From JAICSD01 sp035637115 (lineage in GTDB: Bacteria; Acidobacteriota; Vicinamibacteria; Vicinamibacterales; 2-12-FULL-66-21): DNA of 25,286 bases. The notes beneath the pieces are model-generated. The model saw nothing but the letters and a program-made list of their open reading frames with translations. It had not been told where the DNA came from and ran no database searches. Positions within the stretch are counted from its first letter, which is position 1. Each line of letters opens with the position of its first letter. The stretch is taken from the NCBI GenBank assembly GCA_035637115.1, contig DASPXV010000244.1:1-25286 (forward strand). The letters are read 5' to 3'. Made by a program: the position numbers and the translations under genes. Below, piece by piece: positions 8,839 to 16,654 of this stretch.

Positions 8839-10620
8839 TTACTGCCGCCAGGCCGCCTGGACGAAAATCCGGTGCTGCTCCCCGAGATCGCGGGCCGCCG
8901 GAGTGACTATGGATCGATCACCGATTACGATTTTGCGATTCTGCTTCAAGGCCTGACGGACGTCTTCTTCACATACGAACTCGGCAAAATTTTCCGTAAC
9001 GCCTTGCGGTGCTGACGGTCCTAAAGGTGCTGACGGTCCTAAAGGTGCTGCTGGTGCTAACGGTGCTGGTGCGAAGGGTGCTGATGGTGCCGGTGATGTG
9101 GCTTGCCGGTAGCCGCGCGAGGTGAGGAACTCGTCGATCCGCCGGGCGAGCACGTCGGCCGAGATGCCTCCGGGTGCGGGCGGCGGGGCGGGGGGGCGCG
9201 GCAGGCCGGGCGCAATCGGCGCCGCAGCTGCGGACGTTGCGGCCGGCACCGGCTTGCTCACGACGGCGGGGTTCGTCTCGTACGCGAGGCGCTTGATGTT
9301 AAGAAGATGCTTCGGCGAGATGTTGTCCGACGTGATGTTGCCTCCCCATCCACCGCACCCGAGTGTCATCGCCGGATCGAGGCCCGTCGTGAGCCCGATC
9401 GATCCGTGCGTCGTGGGCGTGTTCACGCAGATGCGTCCCGCGGGTTTCTTCAGGCCGAACTCGAGGATGATCTTGTCGTCGCGCGAGTGGATCGACATGG
9501 TGTGACCCATGCCGCCATAACGCAGGATCTCCTTGCACCGCTCGCAGCCATCGCGCCAGTCGGAGACGACGTAGAACGACAGCACGGGCGACAGCTTTTC
9601 AATCGACAGCGGATAGTCGCGTCCGACCCCCTTGAGCTCTGCGAGCAGGACGCGCGTATCCGCCGGAACAGTGATCCCCGCCTGCTGCGCGATCAGTGTC
9701 GCGGGGCGGCCAACCAGCGCCGGATTCGGCAGGCGGTTGGGGCCGAGCAGGACTTTCGCGAGCGCGTCCATCTCCGCCGTCGACATGAAGTAGCCGCCGT
9801 TCTTGACGAACTCCCGCTTCACTTCCTCCACGACAGGCGCATCTACGACGACGGAATTGGGTGACGAGCACAGCACGCCATTGTCGAACGTCTTGCCGAT
9901 GACGACGTCGAGCACCGCCTTCGGGATGTCGGCGCTGCGCTCGATGTATGACGGCGCGTTGCCCGGTCCGACGCCGTAGGCCGGTTTGCCCGCGCTGTAC
10001 GCGGCGCGCACGAGCCCGAGGCCGCCCGTCGCCAGGATCACGGCGGTCTCCTTTGCCTTCATCAGCTCCTGCGTGCCCTCGAGCGTGACCGTCGTCATGC
10101 AGCTGATCGTTCCCTCGGGCGCACCCGCGCGGCGCGCGGCCTCGTTCATGATCTCCGCAGAGCGCGAGATGCAGCGGACCGCATACGGGTGGGGACTGAT
10201 CACGATGGGGCAGCGCGCCTTGACCGAGATGAGGATCTTGTAGATCGCCGTCGATGTCGGATTCGTCGTCGGAACGATCGCGCAGACGACGCCGAACGGC
10301 TCCGCGATCTCGATGACCTTGCGATCTTCCAGCCGGCGGATCACGCCGACTGTCTTCATCGGTTTGATGAACTGGTAGACCTTCTGCGAAGAGAAGAGGT
10401 TCTTCTGGACCTTGTCGGCGACGACGCCGTAGCCGGTTTCCTCGTACGCGAGGCGGGCGAGCGGTTCGGCCTGCGGCGTCACCGCCGCGGCCATCGCGTC
10501 GACGATGGCGTCGATCTGTTCCTGGGAAAATTCCGCGAGGACCGGCGCGGCGGCCTTGGCGCTTCTCGCGAGCGACCGGGCCTCGGCGATGGAGGCAAGG
10601 TCGCGGTCCGTCTGGGCCAT
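8839..10620 (-). CDS. Microcompartment CoA-acylating aldehyde dehydrogenase with internal targeting helix and extra C-terminal module
   Basis: EutE/PduP-type enzyme that converts an aldehyde plus CoA and NAD+ to acyl-CoA inside a bacterial microcompartment. The 593-residue product has the dehydrogenase domain at about 1-450, with VPTTNPTS (116-123), ATGGLGLVRAAYSAGKPAYGVG (197-218 region), catalytic Cys251 in NGVLCSSPNS, and the conserved GCGGWGGNITSDN end. A Pro/Ala linker leads to the amphipathic helix SADVLARRIDEFLTSRGY (487-504), which looks like an encapsulation peptide. A second Pro/Ala repeat linker (about 508-539) and a module of about 50 residues (541-593, with EEDVRQAL and IVTPAARDLGEQHRI) follow. 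Its ATG directly abuts the stop codon of the shell gene. The exact aldehyde is unknown. The second linker uses AT-rich codons unlike the rest. Confidence 0.93.
   Translation of the reverse strand: MAQTDRDLASIAEARSLARSAKAAAPVLAEFSQEQIDAIVDAMAAAVTPQAEPLARLAYEETGYGVVADKVQKNLFSSQKVYQFIKPMKTVGVIRRLEDRKVIEIAEPFGVVCAIVPTTNPTSTAIYKILISVKARCPIVISPHPYAVRCISRSAEIMNEAARRAGAPEGTISCMTTVTLEGTQELMKAKETAVILATGGLGLVRAAYSAGKPAYGVGPGNAPSYIERSADIPKAVLDVVIGKTFDNGVLCSSPNSVVVDAPVVEEVKREFVKNGGYFMSTAEMDALAKVLLGPNRLPNPALVGRPATLIAQQAGITVPADTRVLLAELKGVGRDYPLSIEKLSPVLSFYVVSDWRDGCERCKEILRYGGMGHTMSIHSRDDKIILEFGLKKPAGRICVNTPTTHGSIGLTTGLDPAMTLGCGGWGGNITSDNISPKHLLNIKRLAYETNPAVVSKPVPAATSAAAAPIAPGLPRPPAPPPAPGGISADVLARRIDEFLTSRGYRQATSPAPSAPFAPAPLAPAAPLGPSAPLGPSAPQGVTENFAEFVCEEDVRQALKQNRKIVIGDRSIVTPAARDLGEQHRIFVQAAWRQ
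9008..9043. repeat. 18-bp tandem repeat inside the aldehyde dehydrogenase linker
   Basis: Two perfect 18-bp copies (9008-9025 and 9026-9043) encode the six-residue unit APLGPS twice. Diverged copies continue to about 9095. On the sense strand the codons are GCA, CCT, TTA, GGA, CCG and TCA, markedly AT-rich for this genome. Confidence 0.85.
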
Positions 10621-10911
10621 TTACGACCCCTTGGCGTCCTTCGGGGCTTTCGGGAGAATCTTCTCGACTTCGTCGTGCGGGCGGGGAATGACGTGCACGG
10701 AAATCAGCTCGCCGACGCGGCGCGCCGCAGCGGCGCCCGCATCCGTCGACGCTTTCACCGCGCCGACATCACCGCGAACGAGGACGGTGACGTATCCGGC
10801 GCCGATGTACTCCTTGCCGATGAGGAGGACGTTCGCAGCCTTGACCATCGCGTCCGCCGCTTCGATCGAGCCGATCAATCCCCGTGTCTCCACCATGCCC
10901 AATGCGTCCAC
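10621..10911 (-). CDS. BMC-H microcompartment shell protein (EutM/PduA-like)
   Basis: Hexameric shell protein forming the flat facets of a bacterial microcompartment. The 96-residue product, read from GTG 10911, is M(V)DALGMVETRG..., matching EutM/PduA from the first residue. It contains AADAMVKAANV (18-28), the pore loop IGAGY (36-40), the signature VRGDVGAVKASTDAGAAAARRVGELISVHVIPRPH (45-79), and a short charged tail. The length equals the family norm. The GTG has no convincing Shine-Dalgarno; ATG at the sixth codon is an alternative, but would remove the first beta-strand residues. TAA (10623-10621) is followed without a gap by the ATG of the aldehyde dehydrogenase, so the two are co-translated. 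No BMC-P pentamer or second hexamer lies in this window. Confidence 0.95.
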   Translation of the reverse strand: MDALGMVETRGLIGSIEAADAMVKAANVLLIGKEYIGAGYVTVLVRGDVGAVKASTDAGAAAARRVGELISVHVIPRPHDEVEKILPKAPKDAKGS

Positions 10912-10929
10912 GAGGCAAACGCTAACATA

Positions 10930-10959
10930 TTGCTGTACATGCCACAACTGCGGTACGAT
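10930..10959 (+). promoter_or_regulatory. Candidate promoter of the beta-rich lipoprotein gene
   Basis: -35 TTGCTG (10930-10935), an 18-bp spacer and -10 TACGAT (10954-10959). The predicted start near 10966 gives a leader of only about 6 nt before ATG 10972. The gap to the divergent shell gene is 60 bp. I see no equally good promoter for the shell gene. Confidence 0.45.
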
Positions 10960-10971
10960 TCGGCGCTCGCA

Positions 10972-11838
10972 ATGCGTAAAACAGTCTGCCTGACTCTCTC
11001 CGCAGCGCTCTGCGCCGCAACGCTCGCCGCCGGCTGCGGCCGCAAACAGGAAAACGAACCCGCCGTCGCCACCCCGTCGCTGTCGCTGAGCAAAGATCGC
11101 GTCCCGATCGGCAGTGCCATCACGCTGACCTACAAGTTCGTCCTCGCGCCGAACGCGACGTTCGACAGGGACTACTGGGTCTTCGTGCACGTGCTCGATC
11201 CCGAGGGTGAGCAGATGTGGACCGACGATCATCTGCCGCCGACGCCGACGAGCAGGTGGAAGGCGGGGGAGACGATCGAATACAAGCGGACGATCTTCGT
11301 GCCGAACTATCCGTACATCGGCGAGGCGCACGTGCGCCTCGGCCTGTACGACCAGCCGTCAGGCAAGCGCCTCGTGCTCAACGCGCAGGACGTCGGCCGT
11401 CGCGAATACCTCGTCACCAAGTTCCAGATCCTCGCCTCGTCGGAGCGGATCTTTCTTATTTATAAGGACGGCTGGCATCCGGCGGAGGTGGACGCGAAGA
11501 ACCCGCAGAGCGAATGGCAGTGGACGAAGAAGACAGCCACGCTCTCATTCCACAACCCAAAGAAAGATTCGACGCTGTTCATGCAGTACGACGCGCGCGT
11601 CGACCTGTTCACGCCGCCGCAGCAGGTAGTGCTGAAAATCGGTGACCAGGTGGTCGGCCAGTTCGCGGCGGAGGCGAAGGTCCCGACCCTCATTACGTTG
11701 CCGCTGACGGCGGCGCAGCTCGGGCCGGGTGAGATGGTCGACCTCGTGCTGGACGTCGATCGGACCTTCAAGCCCGGCGGGACGGACCCGCGGGAGCTTG
11801 GCATCCGCGTGTTCAACGTCCACATCGAGCCCAAATAA
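10972..11838 (+). CDS. Beta-rich lipoprotein of unknown function
   Basis: The 288-residue product has a lipoprotein signal peptide with lipobox LAAGC (Cys22), followed by what look like two beta-sandwich domains. The first (about 35-150) has YWVFVHVLDPEGEQMWTDD, a pattern seen in extracytoplasmic domains attached to some membrane glycosyltransferases: aromatic, VH, DP, then DD followed by PPTPTSRW. The second (about 155-288) ends DVDRTFKPGG and LGIRVFNVHIEPK. I do not recognise a named family and assign no function. An in-frame ATG at 10939 would add 11 residues ahead of the signal peptide and cross the predicted promoter, so ATG 10972 is preferred. It is followed after 59 bp by the SLT gene, which has its own promoter signal. 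Confidence 0.85.
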   Translation: MRKTVCLTLSAALCAATLAAGCGRKQENEPAVATPSLSLSKDRVPIGSAITLTYKFVLAPNATFDRDYWVFVHVLDPEGEQMWTDDHLPPTPTSRWKAGETIEYKRTIFVPNYPYIGEAHVRLGLYDQPSGKRLVLNAQDVGRREYLVTKFQILASSERIFLIYKDGWHPAEVDAKNPQSEWQWTKKTATLSFHNPKKDSTLFMQYDARVDLFTPPQQVVLKIGDQVVGQFAAEAKVPTLITLPLTAAQLGPGEMVDLVLDVDRTFKPGGTDPRELGIRVFNVHIEPK

Positions 11839-11856
11839 GCCCGGCTGTAGTGTTTC

Positions 11857-11886
11857 TGGACAGTCCTGCCAACCGTTTGGTAGGAT
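11857..11886 (+). promoter_or_regulatory. Promoter with overlapping palindrome before the SLT gene
   Basis: -35 TGGACA (11857-11862), an 18-bp spacer and -10 TAGGAT (11881-11886). A 9-bp inverted repeat, TCCTGCCAA (11864-11872) and TTGGTAGGA (11877-11885) with one G-T pairing, fills the spacer and overlaps the -10. This placement is typical of an operator. Its core CCAA-N4-TTGG followed by TARGAT recurs at 12621-12638. The predicted start lies about 5 nt before ATG 11898. Confidence 0.5.
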
Positions 11887-11897
11887 CGGTCGTCCCA

Positions 11898-12581
11898 ATG
11901 CAAGTGCGAAAAACAGCCCGGGTCGCGGTAGCCATCTGTGTGCTCCTCGTCGGAGCCGCATCAATGGCCTCGGCCGAGATCGTCTTCATGACGTCGGGCG
12001 GGACGCTGTCCGTCAAAAACCATCGGATGGACGGCGATTCGGTCATCCTGACGCTGCGCAGTGGCGGAGAGGTGACCTGCGACAAGAGCCTGATCGAGAA
12101 GATTCTCCCTGACGAAGTGCCGCACCCGGATCCGGCCCCCGCCGTGGCGCAGGCCGCGGAACAGGCAAAGGCGGACGCCGCCGCGCGTACGGCCCTGCTC
12201 AAAGACAGCATTTACAACGAGTTGATCGCTGCTGCCGCGGAGGCGCACGGCGTCGATCCGATCCTCGTCCAGGCCTTGATCCAGGTCGAGTCGAACTACA
12301 AGCCCCGTGCCCGCTCGTCGAAGGGCGCCATGGGACTGATGCAGCTGATGCCCTCAGTCGCGCGCGAGTACAACGTGCGCAACGCCTACGATCCGAAGTC
12401 CAACATCGACGCCGGCATCCGCAAGCTGAAGGGGCTGCTCGAGAAGTGGAACGACGTGGCGCTGGCGCTCGCGGCTTACAACGCCGGGGACGGCGCTGTC
12501 GCGAAGTTCAATGGCGTTCCCCCCTACCGGGAAACCCAGAACTACGTATCCCGCATTCTCTCGATCGCAGGGCTGCGTTAA
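11898..12581 (+). CDS. Periplasmic SLT-domain lytic transglycosylase
   Basis: Probable peptidoglycan lytic transglycosylase of the Slt70/MltC-type fold, exported by a Sec signal peptide (residues 1-26, cleavage after ASMASA). The 227-residue mature-plus-signal product has a small beta N-terminal segment (27-75), an Ala-rich helical linker (76-105), and an SLT domain (about 106-225). The domain has catalytic Glu131 in QVESNY, GLMQLMP (146-152) and AYNAG (193-197). ATG 11898 is preferred to the upstream in-frame start at 11850, which crosses the promoter. It stands just before the pilus/secretion operon and shares a promoter-like element with it. This fits the specialised transglycosylases that open the wall for such machines. 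Confidence 0.92.
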   Translation: MQVRKTARVAVAICVLLVGAASMASAEIVFMTSGGTLSVKNHRMDGDSVILTLRSGGEVTCDKSLIEKILPDEVPHPDPAPAVAQAAEQAKADAAARTALLKDSIYNELIAAAAEAHGVDPILVQALIQVESNYKPRARSSKGAMGLMQLMPSVAREYNVRNAYDPKSNIDAGIRKLKGLLEKWNDVALALAAYNAGDGAVAKFNGVPPYRETQNYVSRILSIAGLR

Positions 12582-12638
12582 CAGGTTTAACCAGCCAACC
12601 TCGCGTTAACCCCGTCTAATCCAAATAGTTGGTAAGAT
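12575..12638 (+). promoter_or_regulatory. Candidate regulatory region of the pilC operon
   Basis: Two copies of GCGTTAAC (12575-12582 and 12603-12610) flank GGTTTAACC (12584-12592). Downstream, CCAAATAGTTGG (12621-12632) is followed directly by TAAGAT (12633-12638), a possible -10. The arrangement matches the element before the SLT gene (CCAA-N4-TTGG-TARGAT). No good -35 is seen, so an activator might be needed. This is inference. Confidence 0.4.
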
Positions 12639-12654
12639 TATCGCTCATGCTGAC

Positions 12655-12800
12655 AGAGGTGTGTGCGCCTGCGGCCGCAAGCGAGCGCCGGGGCCCCCAA
12701 CGCGGCAGCCGCGTTGGAATGGCCTGCCGGAGGGGAGTCGCCGAAGGCGACCGCGAGCGCGCAGCGAGGTGGGGAACGTCAAAGGGGCCCCACCGAGCGA
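12655..12800. repeat. Palindrome-rich leader before pilC
   Basis: The 145 bp between the promoter-like site and pilC is packed with inverted repeats. CCAACGCGGC (12697-12706) pairs with GCCGCGTTGG (12708-12717). GTCGCC (12737-12742) pairs with GGCGAC (12746-12751). GTGGGG (12769-12774) pairs with CCCCAC (12788-12793). GGGGCCCC occurs at about 12690-12697 and at 12784-12791. It resembles the guaB-secA gap in composition. A 52-codon ORF from ATG 12647 passes through it but looks like a by-product of the palindromes. It may be an inserted REP-like element or an mRNA leader structure. Confidence 0.5.
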
Positions 12801-12809
12801 AGTAAAAAA

Positions 12810-14033
12810 ATGGAATACCGCTGCAGGCTCGGCACCCCGGGTGGCGAGGTCATCGAAGGCGTGTACGTAGCGGATAGCGAGGCGCGGCTGCGCCGGGAGT
12901 TCGAGGACAAGGGCTTATACGTCCTCGCGATCCAGCAGGCGGGCCGCCGCGCGCTGGCCGGCATGCAGCTACCGGCGCTGCCGCGCCGCCGCAAGGTTGC
13001 GAGCCGCGAATTCCTGGTGTTCAACCAGGAGCTCGCGACGCTGCTCAAGGCCGGCATGCCGCTGGTGCAATCGCTCGACATCCTTCGCCAGCGCGTGGCG
13101 AGCCCCGTCTTCAAAGGTGTGCTCGACGACGTGTACGAGCGCGTGCGTTCCGGCAGCGCGCTGTCCGAGGCATTCGAAGCGCACCAGGGACTTTTTCCGG
13201 GCGTCTACACGGCATCGCTGCTCGCCGGAGAAAAATCGGGCAATCTCGAACAGGTCCTGCGACGCTACGTCAGCTATGTGAAGGTCGTCTCGGGCGTCCG
13301 CAGGAAAACAGTTTCTGCGCTCGTCTATCCGGCGATTCTCGTCGCGCTCTCGCTCGTCGTCGTCACCGTGATCGTGGTGAAAGTCGTCCCGGAGTTCGGC
13401 AACTTCTACAACCAGTTCGGCAAGGAGCTGCCGCTCTCGACGCGATTCATCGTGAGCCTGTCGAACTTCGTGACGACGTACTTCCTGGTGATCGTCACGG
13501 CGATCGTGCTCGCGGCCGTGGGCTTCTGGGCATGGGTGAAGCAGCCGGGGCAGAGGCGCCGGCTGGATCGCGTGCTGCTGCGCGTCCCGATGCTTGGTCC
13601 TATCGCGCAGAAGTTCTCGACATCGCAGGGGGCGCGCACGCTGGCGACGCTCCTCGGCGGCGGCATTCCGCTCGTGAACGCGCTGGAAGTGACGTCGCGG
13701 TCGCTCTCGAACCAGCACATGGCGGCGCAGCTGACGAATTCGGCGCAGCAAGTGCGCGAAGGACGTTCGCTCGCGGCGACGCTGCAGGACAGCGGATCGT
13801 TTCCCGACGTCGCCATCAAGATGGTGGAAGTCGGCGAGTCCACCGGCGCGTTGCAGGAAATGCTGAACAGTCTCGCGGATTTCTACGACGAAGAGATCGA
13901 CACGAACCTGAGCCGCTTCGTCACGATCATCGAACCGGCGCTGCTCGTGATCATGGGAATCGTCATCGCGGCGCTGCTGCTGTCGCTGTATCTCCCGCTC
14001 TTCAACCTCTCCTCGGCGCTGAGCAGCAGCTAG
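12810..14033 (+). CDS. pilC: Type IV pilus / type II secretion inner membrane platform protein (PilC/GspF)
   Basis: Polytopic inner-membrane platform that couples the assembly ATPase to pilin insertion. The 407-residue product contains two T2SSF domains (about 64-190 and 267-390). It has three predicted membrane helices (about 170-192, 219-241 and 374-396) and the conserved LLKAGMPL (78-85) and LLGGGIPLVNAL (281-292) loops. The start MEYRCRLGTPGGEVIEG is the normal PilC/GspF N-terminus, so the longer in-frame extension upstream is rejected. The ATG is preceded by an A-run and no clear Shine-Dalgarno. It is the first gene of the operon and is followed 12 bp later by the ATPase gene. Whether the machine is a true pilus or a secretion pseudopilus cannot be decided from this protein. 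Confidence 0.95.
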   Translation: MEYRCRLGTPGGEVIEGVYVADSEARLRREFEDKGLYVLAIQQAGRRALAGMQLPALPRRRKVASREFLVFNQELATLLKAGMPLVQSLDILRQRVASPVFKGVLDDVYERVRSGSALSEAFEAHQGLFPGVYTASLLAGEKSGNLEQVLRRYVSYVKVVSGVRRKTVSALVYPAILVALSLVVVTVIVVKVVPEFGNFYNQFGKELPLSTRFIVSLSNFVTTYFLVIVTAIVLAAVGFWAWVKQPGQRRRLDRVLLRVPMLGPIAQKFSTSQGARTLATLLGGGIPLVNALEVTSRSLSNQHMAAQLTNSAQQVREGRSLAATLQDSGSFPDVAIKMVEVGESTGALQEMLNSLADFYDEEIDTNLSRFVTIIEPALLVIMGIVIAALLLSLYLPLFNLSSALSSS

Positions 14034-14045
14034 GGAATACCAGAC

Positions 14046-15704
14046 ATGGACGAAAAAGTATCCACCGCCACCGCCGCGCACCCGGAGCTCTACGTCGACG
14101 GCCACGAGCAGTCTGCCGCGGAGCAGGCCGCCGAGATCGCCCAGGCGCGCCGGCTCGCGGATCGCTACCGGCTGCCGTTCCTCGATCTCGCGCACTTCAA
14201 CATCGATCACGATCTGTTCCGCACGATTCCCGCGGAGCTGATGCTGCGCTACGGCTTCGTGCCCTATCGCCGCGAAGGCAACACGCTCGTCATCGTCATC
14301 AGCGATCCGACCGACCTGCCGATGATCGACGAGCTGGGCATGCTGCTCGGGACGCCGATTCGCGTCATGGTCGCGCCGCCCTCGGCGATCCAGGCGATTC
14401 TCAAGAAGAGCGAGAGCTCCACGCGCGTCCTGGAAGACGCGACCGAGAGCTTCCAGCTGCAGATCCTCCACGAGGACGAGCACGGGGACGAGCAGCTCAC
14501 CGTCGAGAAGCTGACGACCGACACGAGTCCGGTCATCCGCCTCGTGGACACGACGATTTACACGGCGATCCAGCGGCGCGCGAGCGACATTCACATCGAG
14601 ACGCAGGATGACGCGGTGAACGTGAAGTACCGCATCGACGGCGTGCTGCAGTCGGCGATGCGGCCGATCGACAAGCGCTTCCACAGCACGATCATTTCGC
14701 GCGTGAAGGTCATGGCGGAGCTCGACATCGCCGAGAAGCGCATTCCGCAGGACGGCCGCTTCAAGCTGCGGCTGCCGGGAAAGACGATCGACTTCCGCGT
14801 ATCGGTCATGCCCAGCGTGCACGGAGAAGACGCGGTCATCCGTATTCTCGACAAGGAGTCGATCAGCGAGCAGTTTCACGAGCTGCGGCTCGACATCCTC
14901 GGGTTCCCGGAGCAGGAACTGAAACGCTTCAGGAAGTACATCGCCGAGCCGTACGGGATGGTGCTGGTGACCGGCCCGACGGGATCGGGCAAGACGACGA
15001 CGCTCTACGCCGCGTTGTCGGAGATTAAGTCAATTGAAGACAAGATCATCACGATTGAGGACCCGGTCGAATACCAATTGAAGGGGATCACGCAGATCCC
15101 GATCAACGAAAAAAAGGGTCTTACGTTCGCGCGCGGCCTGCGGTCCATCCTCCGCCACGACCCGGACAAGATCATGGTCGGGGAAATCCGCGACAACGAG
15201 ACGGCGCAGATCGCGATCAACTCCGCGCTGACCGGGCACCTCGTATTCACGACCGTGCACGCGAACAACGTGGTGGATGTCCTCGGCCGCTTCCTGAACA
15301 TGGGCGTCGAGGCCTACCAGTTCGTGTCCGCGCTCAACTGCGTGCTGGCGCAGCGGCTGGTCCGCAACATCTGCGTGCACTGCAAGCGTCCACAGAAGGT
15401 CACGCGCGAGTACCTGATCGAGTCGCAGATGGATCCGACCCTCGCCGACAGCGGCCTGTTCTTCGAAGGCGCGGGCTGCATCGAGTGCAGCGGGACCGGT
15501 TTCAAGGGGCGGACGGCCATATGCGAGCTGCTCGATCTGACCGATAACATCCGCGAGATCATCCTGGCCCGGCGGCCCAACTCGGAGATCAAGAAGGCGG
15601 CCCGCGACGAGGGGATGCGATCGCTGCGCGAGTCCGCCGTCGAGCGCGCGCTGGCGGGCGTGACGACATTGCGCGAGATCAACAAGGTAACGTTCGTCGA
15701 ATGA
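14046..15704 (+). CDS. pilB: Assembly ATPase PilB/GspE
   Basis: Hexameric cytoplasmic ATPase that powers pilin or pseudopilin polymerisation. The 552-residue product has an N-terminal MshEN/GspE_N domain (about 30-125). This is followed by the N2 domain with SDIHIE (180-185), Walker A GPTGSGKT (310-317), an Asp box (IITIEDPVEYQ, 335-344), Walker B IMVGEIRD (376-383), a His box (LTGHLVFTTVHAN, 395-407) and a tetracysteine zinc motif C443-x2-C446...C478-x2-C481. All catalytic elements are intact, and the tetracysteine motif favours an assembly ATPase (PilB/GspE) over a retraction ATPase (PilT). Its last codons overlap the pilM start by an ATGA junction. Confidence 0.96.
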   Translation: MDEKVSTATAAHPELYVDGHEQSAAEQAAEIAQARRLADRYRLPFLDLAHFNIDHDLFRTIPAELMLRYGFVPYRREGNTLVIVISDPTDLPMIDELGMLLGTPIRVMVAPPSAIQAILKKSESSTRVLEDATESFQLQILHEDEHGDEQLTVEKLTTDTSPVIRLVDTTIYTAIQRRASDIHIETQDDAVNVKYRIDGVLQSAMRPIDKRFHSTIISRVKVMAELDIAEKRIPQDGRFKLRLPGKTIDFRVSVMPSVHGEDAVIRILDKESISEQFHELRLDILGFPEQELKRFRKYIAEPYGMVLVTGPTGSGKTTTLYAALSEIKSIEDKIITIEDPVEYQLKGITQIPINEKKGLTFARGLRSILRHDPDKIMVGEIRDNETAQIAINSALTGHLVFTTVHANNVVDVLGRFLNMGVEAYQFVSALNCVLAQRLVRNICVHCKRPQKVTREYLIESQMDPTLADSGLFFEGAGCIECSGTGFKGRTAICELLDLTDNIREIILARRPNSEIKKAARDEGMRSLRESAVERALAGVTTLREINKVTFVE

Positions 15705-16654
15705 GCCCGCTGCCGAGTTTCCTCACCAGCCCTCCGCCCAGCGTCGGCGTCGAGATCGCGTCCGATCGCGTCACTGCGGTGTCGCTCTCGCGGCAGGGGA
15801 CCGGGTGGATCGTCGGCGCGCACGGCACCGAGCGGCTCGCGCCGGGCGTAGTTACTCCGGCGCTGAATGCTGTCAATGTGCACGATGCGCGCGCGCTGTC
15901 GGCCGCCGTTCGATCCGCGTTCGAGAAGCTTGGCGCACGGCCGCGGCGGATCGCGCTGGTGATCCCTGACACTGCGGCCAAAGTCTCGCTCCTGCGGTTC
16001 GAGAAAATCCCCTCCGCCGCGGACCTCGATCAACTGATCCACTGGCAGATGCGCAAAGCGGCGCCGTTCAAACACGAGGACGCGCAGTTGTCGTGGGTCC
16101 CCGCCGCGCCGATTCCCGGAGGGGGGCGCGAGTACCTCGTAACTCTCGCGCGCCGCGACATCGTCGAGAGCTACATGAAGGCATGTGCGGACGCGGGCGC
16201 GGACGCTGGCGTCGTGGACCTTGCGTCGCTCAATCTGATCAACGCGGCGCTTGCCGCCGGCGGCGACAGTGCGGCCGACTGGCTCGTCGTGCACGTGGCG
16301 CCCGACTACGCGACGCTCGCGATCGTCCGTAACAAGGATTTGATCTTCTTCCGGACGCGGCAGCTCGAGAGCGAGGCGGATCTCGCAGACGTCGTCCACC
16401 AGACGGCGATGTATCACGAGGATCGGCTCGGCGGCGCGCGCTTCGGACGCGTCGTACTCTCGGGGGCCTCGACTCGCGGCGCGGATGCCGGGGAGCGGCT
16501 GCGCCGCAACCTGGAAGAGCGCGCGGGCGCGAAGGTCGAAGCGCTCGATTTCCGCGGCACCGCCGCGATGCGCGATCGCATCAGCGCCGGGCCGGATCTG
16601 CTGGATGCCCTGGCGCCGGCCGTCGGCATCGTGCTCCGGGAGCGGGTTGCTTAG
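15701..16654 (+). CDS. pilM: Actin-like pilus assembly protein PilM
   Basis: Cytoplasmic actin-fold protein that binds the N-terminal tail of PilN and links the ATPase to the inner-membrane alignment complex. The 317-residue product has the expected opening SVGVEIASDRVTAVSLSR, the phosphate-loop region LVIPDTAAKVSLLRFEKIP (about 87-105), the conserved QLIHWQMRKAAPF (110-122), and the second subdomain with VVHVAPDYATLAIV and VVLSGAST. It is slightly shorter than typical PilM (about 350). Start and stop overlap those of its neighbours (ATGA with pilB; TAGTG with pilN), pointing to translational coupling. A GspL-like role in a secretion system is the alternative. Confidence 0.9.
   Translation: MSPLPSFLTSPPPSVGVEIASDRVTAVSLSRQGTGWIVGAHGTERLAPGVVTPALNAVNVHDARALSAAVRSAFEKLGARPRRIALVIPDTAAKVSLLRFEKIPSAADLDQLIHWQMRKAAPFKHEDAQLSWVPAAPIPGGGREYLVTLARRDIVESYMKACADAGADAGVVDLASLNLINAALAAGGDSAADWLVVHVAPDYATLAIVRNKDLIFFRTRQLESEADLADVVHQTAMYHEDRLGGARFGRVVLSGASTRGADAGERLRRNLEERAGAKVEALDFRGTAAMRDRISAGPDLLDALAPAVGIVLRERVA

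Noticed and set aside
9008..9100. Plus-strand translation looks like a collagen (GADGPK repeats)
   Set aside because: It is the antisense of the Pro/Ala linker of the aldehyde dehydrogenase. No start or stop supports an independent gene.
11864..11885. Hairpin between the lipoprotein gene and the SLT gene as a terminator
   Set aside because: No T-run follows it. Its position over the spacer and -10 fits an operator better.
12647..12805. 52-codon ORF starting just after the pilC promoter-like site
   Set aside because: It is made almost wholly of palindromic repeats and is Arg/Gly-rich. It could be a leader peptide, but nothing positive supports this.
12969..14879. 636-codon antisense ORF opposite pilC and pilB
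   Set aside because: It mirrors conserved PilC/PilB coding sequence, is rich in Arg/His/Asp in the way GC-rich shadow frames are, and has no recognisable domain.
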